From: Botryobacter ruber
GTDB taxonomy: Bacteria; Bacteroidota; Bacteroidia; Cytophagales; Hymenobacteraceae
Length of the DNA: 64,000 nucleotides
Assembly: GCF_003347595.2 (NCBI RefSeq)
Contig: NZ_QCZK02000043.1
Coordinates: 1-64,000, forward strand
Reading direction: 5' to 3'
The stretch's first letter is position 1. Each line of letters opens with the position of its first letter. Shown one piece after another: positions 7,416-15,014 of the stretch. Position numbers and translations under genes: made by a program. The notes under the pieces are model-generated. The model worked only from the letters and a program-made list of their open reading frames with translations, made no database searches and was not told the origin of the DNA.

Positions 7416-9227
7416 TTAAGCCATGGCCGGTTTGTGTTGGTGTACCAGCAGTTCTTCTTCAGCCTGCAACAGCTCCTCCAGCATGCGTGTCAGCTGCTCG
7501 GGTTTGTTCGGGAACAGCGAGGGCAGCAGTTGTTTGTAGTAGCTGATGCCTTCCTGCAGGTTCTGCCAGAAGTTCTGCAGGTACTTCTGCTGCTTATCGG
7601 TAATAGCGGCAGCCTGTTCGGCTTTGGTTTTTTTCCAGTAGTCGATGTACATGCCAAGCTCATTAATGAACATGTGCGGACGATACGTCTGGTTGAGCAG
7701 GTTTAGGCGACCGTAGATGTGGTCGACCATTTCCTGCAGCTTAAAGATACCTGAAAAATAAGCCAGGTTAGGGCCGGGGCAGATGGTAACCGTCTGGTTG
7801 ATGGCTCTGCGGCTGAGGTCGAACTTCAGGAGTGCGGAATTGGAAAGCCCTTCGCAGAGGCATTCTTTTGCCAGCACCTTTGCTTCTTCTGCCTGGTATT
7901 CCGCCAGTGGCAGATCCTGGGCCTTCAGCTGCTCCAGTTTCCGGCGCTGGTATTTGCGCGAGGCGGTGCAAATGGGCTCATCGGTAAATTCCGTGTTAGA
8001 TACCAGGTGCTTTTTCTCGCACGGACTGCCCGGTTTTCCTTTAGCGGCCCGCTCGAATTTCATGGCTTCGCTGGAAGTGCCGCGCAAGGCATTAAAAGGA
8101 ACGCCAAGCGGCGAAATCGGGCTCAGGTAGAGGTCTTTTTTCCTGGCTGAAGCCAGCTTCTGCAGTGTTTCTTCATCCACGGTAGTTGCCTCCGGCACCA
8201 GCAGGAAGGGGGTGCCCCAGCCCGTGGCTTCCACACCGTAATACTCCAGCAGGAAATTGTGTTCGTCGGCTGTGCCAATGCCGCCCTGTACCGTTACGCG
8301 CATGGCTGGCGCCTCTGCCGGTACCTGCTTGCCTTTGGCAGCCAGGGCTGCGCTGTAGAGCGAATAAAGTTCTGCTACCAGTGCCTCCTTGTTTTTCTTG
8401 AACTCCTCCAGGATCGGGCCCAGCAGGTAGCCGTCGGTGGCAAAGGCGTGGCCGCCGCAGTTAAGCCCGGACTCAATCCGGAATTCCGACACCCACAGCC
8501 CCTTCTTCGCCAGGATTTTGCCCTGTACCAGTGCCGAGCGGTAGTCGCTTACTTTTATGATGATTTTCTTATCAAAAGTGCCTTGCTCGTTCAGTCCAAA
8601 GCAGGCGAACTGGTCGAGGTAGCTGTAGAGGCGCATGTTCATACCTGCCGAGAACACAATAGAAGAGTGCACCGTGCTGTTGGCATAGCCGCGCAGTGCA
8701 GCCAGCGCATCGGTATATTCCGAAGGCAGCGCTTCCCCGCTTTTGCTGTAGTTGGTCTTGTCGAGCTTGGTCATGATGTTTACATCGATGCTGCCGGGCA
8801 CAACCAACTTGCGCAGTTCATCCTGCATCATCTGTTGCTGCGCTGCCTTCTCTTCGAGCAGCATCTCGTTGTAGAGCGACTTCAGGTAAGAGTTCTCAGG
8901 CAGCAGCTCAAAGTATTTTGTGAGTTCGGTGCCGGGAGCAAAAGCCTCCTGCCGCAGCGTTTCTACCTGTTCGTTTACCAGCTCGTTTACCAGGTCGAGG
9001 TAAGCGGTTATTCTTCTGGCCCTGTAGTCGTCTTCGTGCTCGGTAATAGGCGTAAATGGTTTTTGATTGAGGTGGCTGTAATAGTCACGCATTTGCTCGA
9101 TAAGCTGATCGGTGCTGAGCGAAAGTACCGAAGAAATCCCAAAACGGGCTACCTTCAGGGGAGTATCGATGGAAAAAGACAGCCCCATGACAGGTATATG
9201 AAAATTGTGCGGTGTAAACTGTTGCAT
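7416..9227 (-). CDS. Conserved protein, possibly nitronate-monooxygenase-like TIM barrel
   Basis: A 603-residue soluble protein without signal peptide. The N terminus HIPVMGLSFSIDTPLKVARF looks like the first strand of a TIM barrel. GLNCGGHAFATDG (about 255-267), VTVQGGIGTADEH (about 312-324) and TGWGTPFLLVPE resemble FMN/phosphate-binding loops of nitronate monooxygenase or IMPDH-type barrels. A Cys-rich C-terminal part (CLCEGL about 456, TICPGPNLAYFS about 480) might bind metal or an Fe-S cluster. The enzyme assignment is tentative. Divergent from a lipoprotein, with two CRP/FNR-type palindromes between them, and near nrdJ and the NO-stress operon, which suggests a role in anaerobic or nitrosative conditions. 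Confidence 0.6.
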   Translation of the reverse strand: MQQFTPHNFHIPVMGLSFSIDTPLKVARFGISSVLSLSTDQLIEQMRDYYSHLNQKPFTPITEHEDDYRARRITAYLDLVNELVNEQVETLRQEAFAPGTELTKYFELLPENSYLKSLYNEMLLEEKAAQQQMMQDELRKLVVPGSIDVNIMTKLDKTNYSKSGEALPSEYTDALAALRGYANSTVHSSIVFSAGMNMRLYSYLDQFACFGLNEQGTFDKKIIIKVSDYRSALVQGKILAKKGLWVSEFRIESGLNCGGHAFATDGYLLGPILEEFKKNKEALVAELYSLYSAALAAKGKQVPAEAPAMRVTVQGGIGTADEHNFLLEYYGVEATGWGTPFLLVPEATTVDEETLQKLASARKKDLYLSPISPLGVPFNALRGTSSEAMKFERAAKGKPGSPCEKKHLVSNTEFTDEPICTASRKYQRRKLEQLKAQDLPLAEYQAEEAKVLAKECLCEGLSNSALLKFDLSRRAINQTVTICPGPNLAYFSGIFKLQEMVDHIYGRLNLLNQTYRPHMFINELGMYIDYWKKTKAEQAAAITDKQQKYLQNFWQNLQEGISYYKQLLPSLFPNKPEQLTRMLEELLQAEEELLVHQHKPAMA

Positions 9228-9448
9228 GAGTGTGTTAAATAACTATAATTTGGTTTAAATAAGTATGTCTGAGACAGCTTGTGCCCGGGTGAACCAGCAC
9301 GAGAGCGGTAATGCGCTCCAGGCTGTTGGGTGCCATAACTTTCGCCAAATGTTCCGGATGCCGCTGCTTGTCTAAAGCAACAGCTTAGCACAGTACAAGT
9401 GTAGGGAGAAAAATGCAGCAGGAGGATGAGTAGTATCAGCTGAAAAAG

Positions 9449-9460
9449 TGATAAATATCA
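9449..9460. promoter_or_regulatory. CRP/FNR-type box TGATAAATATCA
   Basis: A perfect 12-bp palindrome with TGAT-N4-ATCA half-sites, the core of FNR/NnrR-family operators. It lies in the divergent region between the 603-residue gene and the lipoprotein gene. The same core occurs upstream of nrdJ and the RIC gene at 18467. Confidence 0.6.
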
Positions 9461-9517
9461 GTTTTTTTCTGAAAGGTCTAGGAAGTGCGCAATATCATCT
9501 TAATATCCTTTTTAGGG

Positions 9518-9529
9518 TGACCTGAGTCA
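9518..9529. promoter_or_regulatory. Possible CRP/FNR-type box TGACCTGAGTCA
   Basis: TGAC-N4-GTCA half-sites about 70 bases before the lipoprotein start. The same half-sites occur at 23862-23873 upstream of nadA. The adjoining CCTGA/TCAGG pair (9521-9535) could instead form a small hairpin. Confidence 0.4.
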
Positions 9530-9598
9530 TTTCAGGAACAGGCAGCAACTGGTAACTTGCAGCTACTTAAATGTTTGATATGTAGCCTGTTTTTACCC

Positions 9599-10027
9599 AT
9601 GAAAACCATTTTTTCAGTAGCCCTTGCTTTGCTGCTCCTGGCTGCCTGTTCACCCGGTCCGGAAGCCGAAGTGCACAGCGTAATCATCTATTCCGAAGCC
9701 CCTGAGCTAACCCTGAACCTGGGCGAGCGCTGGCAAACCGACGACTACACCGACCTGGGTATCCGCATCATCCAGGAGACTGCCTGGCAGCATGATGGCC
9801 GCACCCTGGATACCTATAACACCCTGGGCCGCAACCTGGAAGAAGTAATTATGCAGGTGTTTAAGAACACCACCATGAAAGGCGAATCCAACGATATGCT
9901 GCACGTGTTCCTGATGCCGGTTGCCCAGGATGTGAAGATGCTGGAGCGGAAGGATCTGGAAGAGGCCAGGGCAGCGTATGAACGCATCTGCTTACGGCTG
10001 ACCTTGTACGAGCATTATTTTAAGTGA
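9599..10027 (+). CDS. Small lipoprotein of unknown function
   Basis: A 142-residue protein with a lipoprotein signal: MKTIFSVALALLLLAAC, lipobox LAAC with Cys at 17. The mature part is mixed alpha/beta with no domain I recognise (IIYSEAPELTLNLGERW near 28-44). I chose ATG 9599 because it begins the signal peptide; an upstream in-frame start would precede it with an unlikely extension. CRP/FNR-type palindromes upstream suggest regulation together with the divergent 603-residue protein. Confidence 0.8.
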   Translation: MKTIFSVALALLLLAACSPGPEAEVHSVIIYSEAPELTLNLGERWQTDDYTDLGIRIIQETAWQHDGRTLDTYNTLGRNLEEVIMQVFKNTTMKGESNDMLHVFLMPVAQDVKMLERKDLEEARAAYERICLRLTLYEHYFK

Positions 10028-10056
10028 TAGATGATACACGTAAAATAGTAGGAAAA

Positions 10057-10180
10057 GTCCCCCTTTGAAGGGGGTAAGGGGGATGATACACGGGCTGTGA
10101 AGAAAATCAGGTTCTGCAGCCAGTACAATATATATTGTCCGCTGGTGTAAATCATCCCCCTGCCCCCTTCAAAGGGGGAC
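10057..10180. repeat. Fold-back (MITE-like) element, GTCCCCCTTTGAAGGGGG type
   Basis: Imperfect terminal inverted repeats of about 33 bases (10057-10094 and 10148-10180) around a roughly 50-base centre, with no coding capacity. A related element with CTTGGCGAAGGGGG arms is at 26771-26910. Confidence 0.8.
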
Positions 10181-10228
10181 AAAATACCGCCTGCGTAGCT
10201 TCAGTAAGCGAATTTGGTCTGCGCAGAT

Positions 10229-10276
10229 ACGAAAGTTGAAAACTTTCGTCATAGTTAGCTCCAAGTTGAAAACTTG
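10229..10276. repeat. Two GTTGAAAAC small palindromes
   Basis: Perfect hairpin ACGAAAGTTGAAAACTTTCGT (with its flanking base) at 10229-10249 and CAAGTTGAAAACTTG at 10262-10276. Related GTTGAAAATTTTCAAC palindromes lie in the repeat regions near 44100 and 56290. Confidence 0.6.
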
Positions 10277-10339
10277 AAGCAGTAATTATTTAGTCAAAGG
10301 AGGACAAATCTACTTGCGGAACATAAGTGAAAAAAGCCC

Positions 10340-11656
10340 ATGCTACAGGTAAAGAAGAGAAGGAATATAGTCGAGCAACGCCGCGAGTCGGTGGTGCGGG
10401 TACGGCTGGCGCTAGGGTATTTTGTGCTGGTAGCTGTGCTGGGCCTGCTGCTGCGCTGGTTGCTGGTGGCACCTGTCAGCTGGCTGAATTACAAAAATAT
10501 TCTCCATGCACACTCGCATGTGGCGCTGCTGGGCTGGCTGTATTGCGCTTTTTTTGCGACACTGCTATACGCCTACAAACCCCAATCAGAACAGGCGCGA
10601 AAATCGTTCCGGCTGCAGTTCTGGCTTACGCAGGTGGCGGTGCAGGGCATGCTGCTGTCGTTTCCGGTGCAGGGGTATGCCTTGTTCTCGATTACCTTTT
10701 CTACGCTGCAAATCCTGCTTACTTATTGGTTTGCGTGGCGTTTCTGGCGGCATGTGAAAGATGATCAGCTCCTGTGGCACCGGCACTACATCTCGCTGCG
10801 ATTTGTGCTGCTGAGTTTGGTGTTCCTGGTGTTGTCGAGCTTTGGCCCCTGGGCACTTGGTCCTGTGATGGCAACCGGAGGAGCGGGAGGCGAGCTTTAC
10901 TATTCGGCTATCTATTTTTACCTGCACTTCCAGTACAACGGCTGGTTTACTTTTGCGGCGCTTGGCCTGCTGTTCTGGTTTCTTGAAAACAGGAACATCA
11001 CCTATAACAAAAGCTATGCGAGCCGGGTGTTCTGGCTGCTAACCCTTGCCTGCGTACCTGCCTTTGCCCTGTCGGTGCTCTGGACAAAGCCTGCCGCTGC
11101 TATTTACTGGACGGGAGGGGTAGCAGCTGTGCTGCAGATTGTGGCGCTGGGATACCTGCTCCGGCTGCTGTGGGCAGTACGACTGAAACTGGCGCGGCAG
11201 CTGCAGCCCTGGGTGAAGTTCCTGTCCCTGCTGGCCCTGGTATCGCTGGTGGTTAAACTGGCAATGCAGCTGGTTTCGGCTTTCCCGTATTTCGCCGACC
11301 TGGCGTACCGGCTGCGTTACTTCGTTATCGGGTACCTGCACTTGTCGCTCATTGGCTTTGTGTCGCTTTTTGTGCTGGGCTTTTTCCTGCAGCAACGACT
11401 CCTCAGGCTTTCCGCTATGGGTAGAGCCGGAATGGTGTTGCTCTTGGTTTGCTTCTTCCTGACCGAAGCGCTCCTGTTCGGGCAGGGGACGCTGTTGTGG
11501 CAGGGGCTCCCGGCAGTTCCTGCTTTTAACCTCGTGATGTTTATCGCCAGCATCGGCATGCCCGTAGGTGTGCTGCTCCTGTTCCTGGACCAGCCCGGCC
11601 TTTACCTGTACAAACGGCCAATAGCTGCAGCTGAGGCTGACAAAGCGTGCGCGTGA
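10340..11656 (+). CDS. Polytopic membrane protein, heme-copper-oxidase/NnrS-like
   Basis: A 438-residue inner-membrane protein with about 12 hydrophobic helices. His residues cluster at helix edges in ILHAHSHVALLGWLY (about 54-68), IYFYLHFQYNGWF (about 191-203) and YLHLSLIGF. This HxHxxxxGW arrangement recalls heme-binding helices of the heme-copper oxidase subunit I and NnrS families, but the full oxidase ligand set is not evident. The protein at 21173-22480 has a similar plan. Position beside the anaerobic/NO genes suggests a respiratory or NO-related role. Function is inference. Confidence 0.7.
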   Translation: MLQVKKRRNIVEQRRESVVRVRLALGYFVLVAVLGLLLRWLLVAPVSWLNYKNILHAHSHVALLGWLYCAFFATLLYAYKPQSEQARKSFRLQFWLTQVAVQGMLLSFPVQGYALFSITFSTLQILLTYWFAWRFWRHVKDDQLLWHRHYISLRFVLLSLVFLVLSSFGPWALGPVMATGGAGGELYYSAIYFYLHFQYNGWFTFAALGLLFWFLENRNITYNKSYASRVFWLLTLACVPAFALSVLWTKPAAAIYWTGGVAAVLQIVALGYLLRLLWAVRLKLARQLQPWVKFLSLLALVSLVVKLAMQLVSAFPYFADLAYRLRYFVIGYLHLSLIGFVSLFVLGFFLQQRLLRLSAMGRAGMVLLLVCFFLTEALLFGQGTLLWQGLPAVPAFNLVMFIASIGMPVGVLLLFLDQPGLYLYKRPIAAAEADKACA

Positions 11657-12002
11657 AGCAGTTTTATTCACCTTCGGGTATCAATTTTGTTTGCTGCACC
11701 TGCCACCATTCCCGCTGCTGCTAAAGAATTTCCTTTCTTAATATTTATCTTCAGGCCTTTCCCTGTAAGGCTGTGGTGGCTATGGGAGAACCCAAGTTGC
11801 CTATGTGCAGCGGCTGTGGTGGCAGGTGCAGTGATACTTTTTTGGGGTATGAAAGCGCTTTCAGCGAAAGGTGCCGGGAAAGTGACCAGAAAAGTAGGAT
11901 GTCGTATCTGTCTTAGAATTATTTCCTTATCTTGCTATACGAATGCCACTCCGGGAAACGGGCTGATTTCCGCTGTTCCGAGGCTGAAAAAACCATAGCC
12001 GG
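11657..12002. other. Intergenic stretch with two GCAGCAG repeats
   Basis: No supported gene. It carries a minus-strand repeat copy at 11692-11723 and a plus-strand copy at 11806-11832 (CAGCGGCTGTGGTGGCAGGT). Open frames here are low-complexity readings of the repeats. Confidence 0.7.
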
Positions 12003-12114
12003 AGCAAAAAGGAATCTACTCTGCATATAGTGCAGATAACCGTATGTTTGTAAACCGTAGGTTGGGTGGTATTACGTTTATACTATAGTTCTGTGTAATA
12101 TGAAATAATGAAAG
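12003..12114 (+). promoter_or_regulatory. Shared cassette leader, copy 1
   Basis: About 85% identical over 61 bases (12003-12063) to the reverse complement of 36257-36317, then similar again just before the start codon (TTATACTATAGTT, and a TGAAATAATGAAAG ribosome-binding region). Both copies sit in the same orientation directly before an AT-rich gene, yet the two genes are unrelated. It contains the hairpin CTGCATATAGTGCAG (12021-12035). Confidence 0.7.
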
Positions 12115-12699
12115 ATGACCCCAGCAGAGTTAAAGCAGATTTGGCCTGAAGAAGATTTAATAAAAGTTAATATAGACTCAGTTAATAATTTTTCACTTCA
12201 ATCAAGTACTAAAGATTTATTGACTATTTCAGGTATTCCAAAAGGCTTCGAAGAAATAAGCTTTGATGATTTAAGTGAAGGGTTAAATACTGTTAATAAA
12301 TCTTGGAACTTGGAAGACACGTTCTTTGACCAATATTTAGCTATTGGCTCAAATGGTTCTGGTGACCCAGTAGCCATAAATTTGAATAACAAAGAATGTA
12401 TCGTCTACTTAAACCATGATAATGGTTTTCAGGAAGTATTTATTAATACAAATATTGAAAAGCTCGTTGAGACTATTGTAAGGCTTAGGGAGTTCTCAAA
12501 GGTAAAACATCCACTAAAAGAAGATTCCTTCTGGATTACAGAATTTACTGATGAAGAATATGAAAGACTTAAAGCCGACCTCAGCAGAATAGATAATAAT
12601 ATATTTGAAAATGAAGGCTCCCATTGGAAAGACACAATTGATTACTACCTATGGGAACGGGAAGAAGAAAGAAAAAATACAGCACAGAACACTATATAG
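12115..12699 (+). CDS. SUKH (SMI1/KNR4) family immunity-like protein
   Basis: A 194-residue acidic protein. The SUKH signature is in the middle: FDQYLAIGSNGSGDPVAINL (about 63-82), then CIVYLNHDNGFQEVFI, plus an N-terminal FEEISFDDL turn. SUKH proteins commonly act as immunity proteins against polymorphic toxins. No toxin is next to it, so it may be an orphan immunity gene guarding against toxins of neighbouring cells. It is markedly AT-rich compared with flanking genes. It follows the shared leader, and its 3' end runs into an attC-like hairpin, so it looks like the first cassette of an array. Confidence 0.8.
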   Translation: MTPAELKQIWPEEDLIKVNIDSVNNFSLQSSTKDLLTISGIPKGFEEISFDDLSEGLNTVNKSWNLEDTFFDQYLAIGSNGSGDPVAINLNNKECIVYLNHDNGFQEVFINTNIEKLVETIVRLREFSKVKHPLKEDSFWITEFTDEEYERLKADLSRIDNNIFENEGSHWKDTIDYYLWEREEERKNTAQNTI

Positions 12700-12747
12700 C
12701 ATAGAGCCTTCGGCTTTGCCTCAGTTCCTATGCTATACCACACCGTT
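12688..12747 (+). repeat. attC-like stem-loop A
   Basis: AAC (12688-12690) and GTT (12745-12747) flank a perfect 10-bp stem TATAGCATAG (12695-12704) / CTATGCTATA (12728-12737). The spacers are unequal (4 and 7 bases) and a small AGCC/GGCT hairpin fills the loop. This geometry resembles integron attC sites. The next gene starts 17 bases after the GTT, as in cassette arrays. A second hairpin TACCACA/TGTGGTA overlaps the right end. Confidence 0.55.
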
Positions 12748-12763
12748 ATGTGGTATTTGAATT

Positions 12764-13444
12764 ATGAATACAGAAGAGCACAAAGCCATTTTCAAGAATG
12801 ATTTCTTTAGAATAATACAGGAACAATCATTTATAAGGAAACAAATGATTGGGAAAGGTATTGATGCTATCTATTATGCTCCTAAAGTTGAGGGATGGGA
12901 GGAAATTAAAGATAAAGAAGTCATTCATGTGCCAATGGGTTTCTTGACGATTCAATTGTCTGACACAACATTCTATAAACTGAATACTGATTATCAATCA
13001 TGGTGTGGTGGCATTTTCGGTATTCAAATAGAGAGAATTCAAGCAAAGGAATTCTTTGAAAACAAATATGTGCAAGACGAAAACAATCTGAATGTTAATA
13101 AAAATTGGCAAGCAATAGCTGGGCAAAGGATTAGAAATATTAAATGGTACTGGAAAACAGATTCAAATGAGGTATTAGATGGTACAGTTCTAAATGATGA
13201 AGATGCATTAGAATTTTTATTTGAAGATTTATTTCTGCCTGAAAGCATAGTGTTTACATTCGAAAATAACAAAAAAGTCTATTTTTCCGCCTTTGCTCCT
13301 GATTCGGATTACAAGCTAATTACTGGTGCCGAGGAAATAATGATATTTTTTGATGAGGCAAAACTTCTGCAATGGGGAATTGCCAGCAAAGGGTTTGAAA
13401 TAGAACAAAAAAGCAAAACACCACATAACAAAGTTCAGCCTTAA
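12764..13444 (+). CDS. Hypothetical cassette-like protein
   Basis: A 226-residue cytoplasmic protein with no domain I recognise. Segments: IDAIYYAPKVEGWEEIKDKE near 34-53, WCGGIFGIQIERI near 80-92, IRNIKWYWKTDSNEVLDG near 119-136, and a C-terminal ITGAEEIMIFFDE. The alternating strand pattern would suit an immunity-type fold, but that is a guess. It begins 17 bases after attC-like site A and ends inside attC-like site B, giving the tight spacing of an integron cassette. AT-rich like its neighbours. Confidence 0.75.
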   Translation: MNTEEHKAIFKNDFFRIIQEQSFIRKQMIGKGIDAIYYAPKVEGWEEIKDKEVIHVPMGFLTIQLSDTTFYKLNTDYQSWCGGIFGIQIERIQAKEFFENKYVQDENNLNVNKNWQAIAGQRIRNIKWYWKTDSNEVLDGTVLNDEDALEFLFEDLFLPESIVFTFENNKKVYFSAFAPDSDYKLITGAEEIMIFFDEAKLLQWGIASKGFEIEQKSKTPHNKVQP

Positions 13445-13491
13445 CCCTACTAGCTACGCTACGGGCTTCGGCTGCACAAATAACGTTGGTG
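13419..13491 (+). repeat. attC-like stem-loop B
   Basis: CACCACATAAC (13419-13429) and GTTGGTG (13485-13491) are partly complementary ends carrying the AAC and GTT triplets. Inside are CAGCC (13436-13440) / GGCTG (13470-13474) and a TAGC/GCTA hairpin. Weaker than site A. Confidence 0.45.
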
Positions 13492-13540
13492 TACATTTCA
13501 ATAACAAAAAGTAATATTCTAACTTTACAAGAAATTACTT

Positions 13541-13855
13541 ATGCCAAAGCTTTATGAATATTTCTGACTAATCATTTTGTTTTATTCAAATGAGCATGAA
13601 CCAATTCACGTGCATGGCAAGTACCAAGGGCAGGAAAGCAAAGCTGAATTAATTTTTGAAAATGGAGAATTTGAAAAAGTTCGAATATCAGCAGTGAAAG
13701 GTAAAGAACCTCTTGAAAGTAAAAATGAAAAAAGGCTAAGGAAGTTAGTTGAGCACTTTAGGGAAGATATTGTGAAGAAATGGGTAGACTTCTTCGTATA
13801 TAATAAAGAAGTAAAATCTGAAGTAATCACTAAAAAAATTGATGAAGCATGGTAG
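13541..13855 (+). pseudogene. DUF4160 protein interrupted by an in-frame stop
   Basis: The natural ATG at 13541 opens MPKLYEYF, then a TGA (13565-13567) where, from memory, the family has a Gly. The frame continues with LIILFYSNEHEPIHVHGKYQ, the DUF4160 signature, to the stop at 13853-13855. A GGA-to-TGA substitution would explain it. A shorter product from TTG 13577 would lack the first strand. DUF4160 proteins pair with DUF2442 proteins in toxin-antitoxin-like modules, and the DUF2442 gene overlaps here. The rest is intact, so inactivation is recent or the stop is an error. Confidence 0.8.
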
Positions 13856-14091
13856 TTTCAATTGACAAGGCTGTATATCTTGACGGGTATAAAATTAAAT
13901 TTGAATTCTCAGATGGTGTTAACAAAACCATCGATTTTGAAAGCTTTTTAAAGTCAGCGAAAAATCCGATGACTAAGAAGTACCTGGATAAGGAAAAATT
14001 TAAAAACTTTAACTTGGAATATGGGGATATAGTCTGGAATGACTATGAGTTATGTTTTCCCATATGGGACTTACATGAAGGAAGCATTTAA
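13849..14091 (+). CDS. DUF2442 domain protein
   Basis: An 80-residue protein with DUF2442 features: AVYLDGYKIKFEFSDGVNKT (about 8-27), IDFESFLKS and IVWNDYELCFPIWDLHEG. It overlaps the DUF4160 frame by seven bases. DUF4160/DUF2442 pairs behave like toxin-antitoxin gene pairs, though the mechanism is not established to my knowledge. Intact and AT-rich. Confidence 0.85.
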   Translation: MVVSIDKAVYLDGYKIKFEFSDGVNKTIDFESFLKSAKNPMTKKYLDKEKFKNFNLEYGDIVWNDYELCFPIWDLHEGSI

Positions 14092-14150
14092 AGAAACATG
14101 CACCAATCCAGCACCGCCTTAATCCTCGCTTTGCTTCGAATTCATGCAAT

Positions 14151-14267
14151 ATAAGATTTGAGGGAGGTCCATTTCGGGAACAGGAGTTTGAAGTCGTTAA
14201 ATTTGAAGGAGAGAGTTTATATTTAAAAGAAGAGGGCTACCTGTATAAACTCAAGAAAGAAAAATAA
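14151..14267 (+). pseudogene. C-terminal remnant of an unknown gene
   Basis: An open frame without a start reads IRFEGGPFREQEFEVVKFEG and continues for another 18 residues ending YKLKKEK before TAA at 14265-14267. It has coding-like composition matching the cassette genes. It follows a degenerate hairpin region (14100-14150) and may be the tail of a further cassette whose 5' part was lost. Confidence 0.45.
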
Positions 14268-14542
14268 CTCATACCCTAATTGCTGCAATAGATTATCAAA
14301 GCATTTTCTGCTCAACTCCTTTAGCCCTACCAGTTTAAGCCTGTTGCCTGTATTACCCTTCCAGTACCAACCCCGCCTCTGAACATCAACAGGCAAGCCC
14401 AGTTTTAGAAAAAATACAGAAAATTTAAAGCAGCTTTTGCAAGGAACTGTAACTGCACAGCCTGAAAAAATAACGCTATCGCCGCTAAATCCCGTATACT
14501 GTCATAAATTCTGCAAAAGCCATGCTATACGGGCAGTCCATC

Positions 14543-14878
14543 ATGTCTTATTTAAAAACAATAAAGCGTTACATCTACATTGCACTGGATGCGCACCGCA
14601 ACGAGCGCTTTATGCTGTTTGCGTTTTTGCTGACCATTTTTGTGGTGGGCACCAACATAAATGAGCAGGTAATTCCGGATGTGGTGCTTCTGCCACTAAG
14701 CGTAATCCTGTGCCTGGTTGGCGTGGTATGTTTTGCCGCTTTCATTTACTGGACCATCTTTTTCTGGAACAAATACTCCACCGAACATCGAATCCTCATC
14801 CTGATAAAAGGCATCATTTATACCTTCCTGTTCCTGCTGGCCGGAAGCTTTACCTACTCCATTTATTTTTATGGTTGA
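14543..14878 (+). CDS. Small membrane protein of unknown function
   Basis: A 111-residue protein (MSYLKTIKRYIYIALDAHRN) with three hydrophobic segments: FMLFAFLLTIFVVGT (about 25-39), VVLLPLSVILCLVGVVCFAAF (about 48-68) and IIYTFLFLLAGSFTY near the end. No domain recognised. An in-frame ATG at 14522 is possible, but the second Met gives a more usual charged N terminus. It converges with nrdJ. GC content is back to the chromosomal level. Confidence 0.7.
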   Translation: MSYLKTIKRYIYIALDAHRNERFMLFAFLLTIFVVGTNINEQVIPDVVLLPLSVILCLVGVVCFAAFIYWTIFFWNKYSTEHRILILIKGIIYTFLFLLAGSFTYSIYFYG

Positions 14879-14914
14879 TGCTGCAGGTGTAGCCGTTTCC
14901 TGTGTGAAAAATAA

Positions 14915-14948
14915 TTCTGCTGTAGCTGCCACCACACCCTCTGCTCTT
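14915..14948 (-). repeat. GCAGCAG intergenic repeat (-)
   Basis: Copy of the dispersed family between the small membrane protein and the nrdJ terminator, slightly degenerate (GTAGCTGCCACCACACCCTC on the plus strand). Confidence 0.7.
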
Positions 14949-14950
14949 CA

Positions 14951-15000
14951 AAAAAGAAAAGCGGAAGCCGCTGCCATTACAGCAGTTGCTCCCGCTTTTT
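14951..15000 (-). terminator. Terminator of nrdJ
   Basis: Arms AAAAGCGG (14957-14964) and CCGCTTTT (14992-14999) around a second inner pairing, with A/T runs on both sides so that a T-run follows the stem on the minus strand. It sits 15 bases beyond the nrdJ stop. Confidence 0.75.
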
Positions 15001-15014
15001 TAGAAGATGAAATT

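Noticed and set aside
8259-9242. Long open frame opposite the 603-residue gene
   Set aside because: Antisense shadow: composition and conserved motifs belong to the minus-strand gene.
10057-10180. Possible CRISPR or tandem repeat
   Set aside because: Only two inverted arms, no direct repeats with spacers and no cas genes in the window.
11687-11998. Open frame of about 100 codons on the plus strand
   Set aside because: Low complexity, made of repeat copies, no start context and no recognisable protein.
13565-13567. Selenocysteine or recoded TGA in the DUF4160 gene
   Set aside because: The position is expected to be Gly, not a redox Cys, and no SECIS-like structure was seen.
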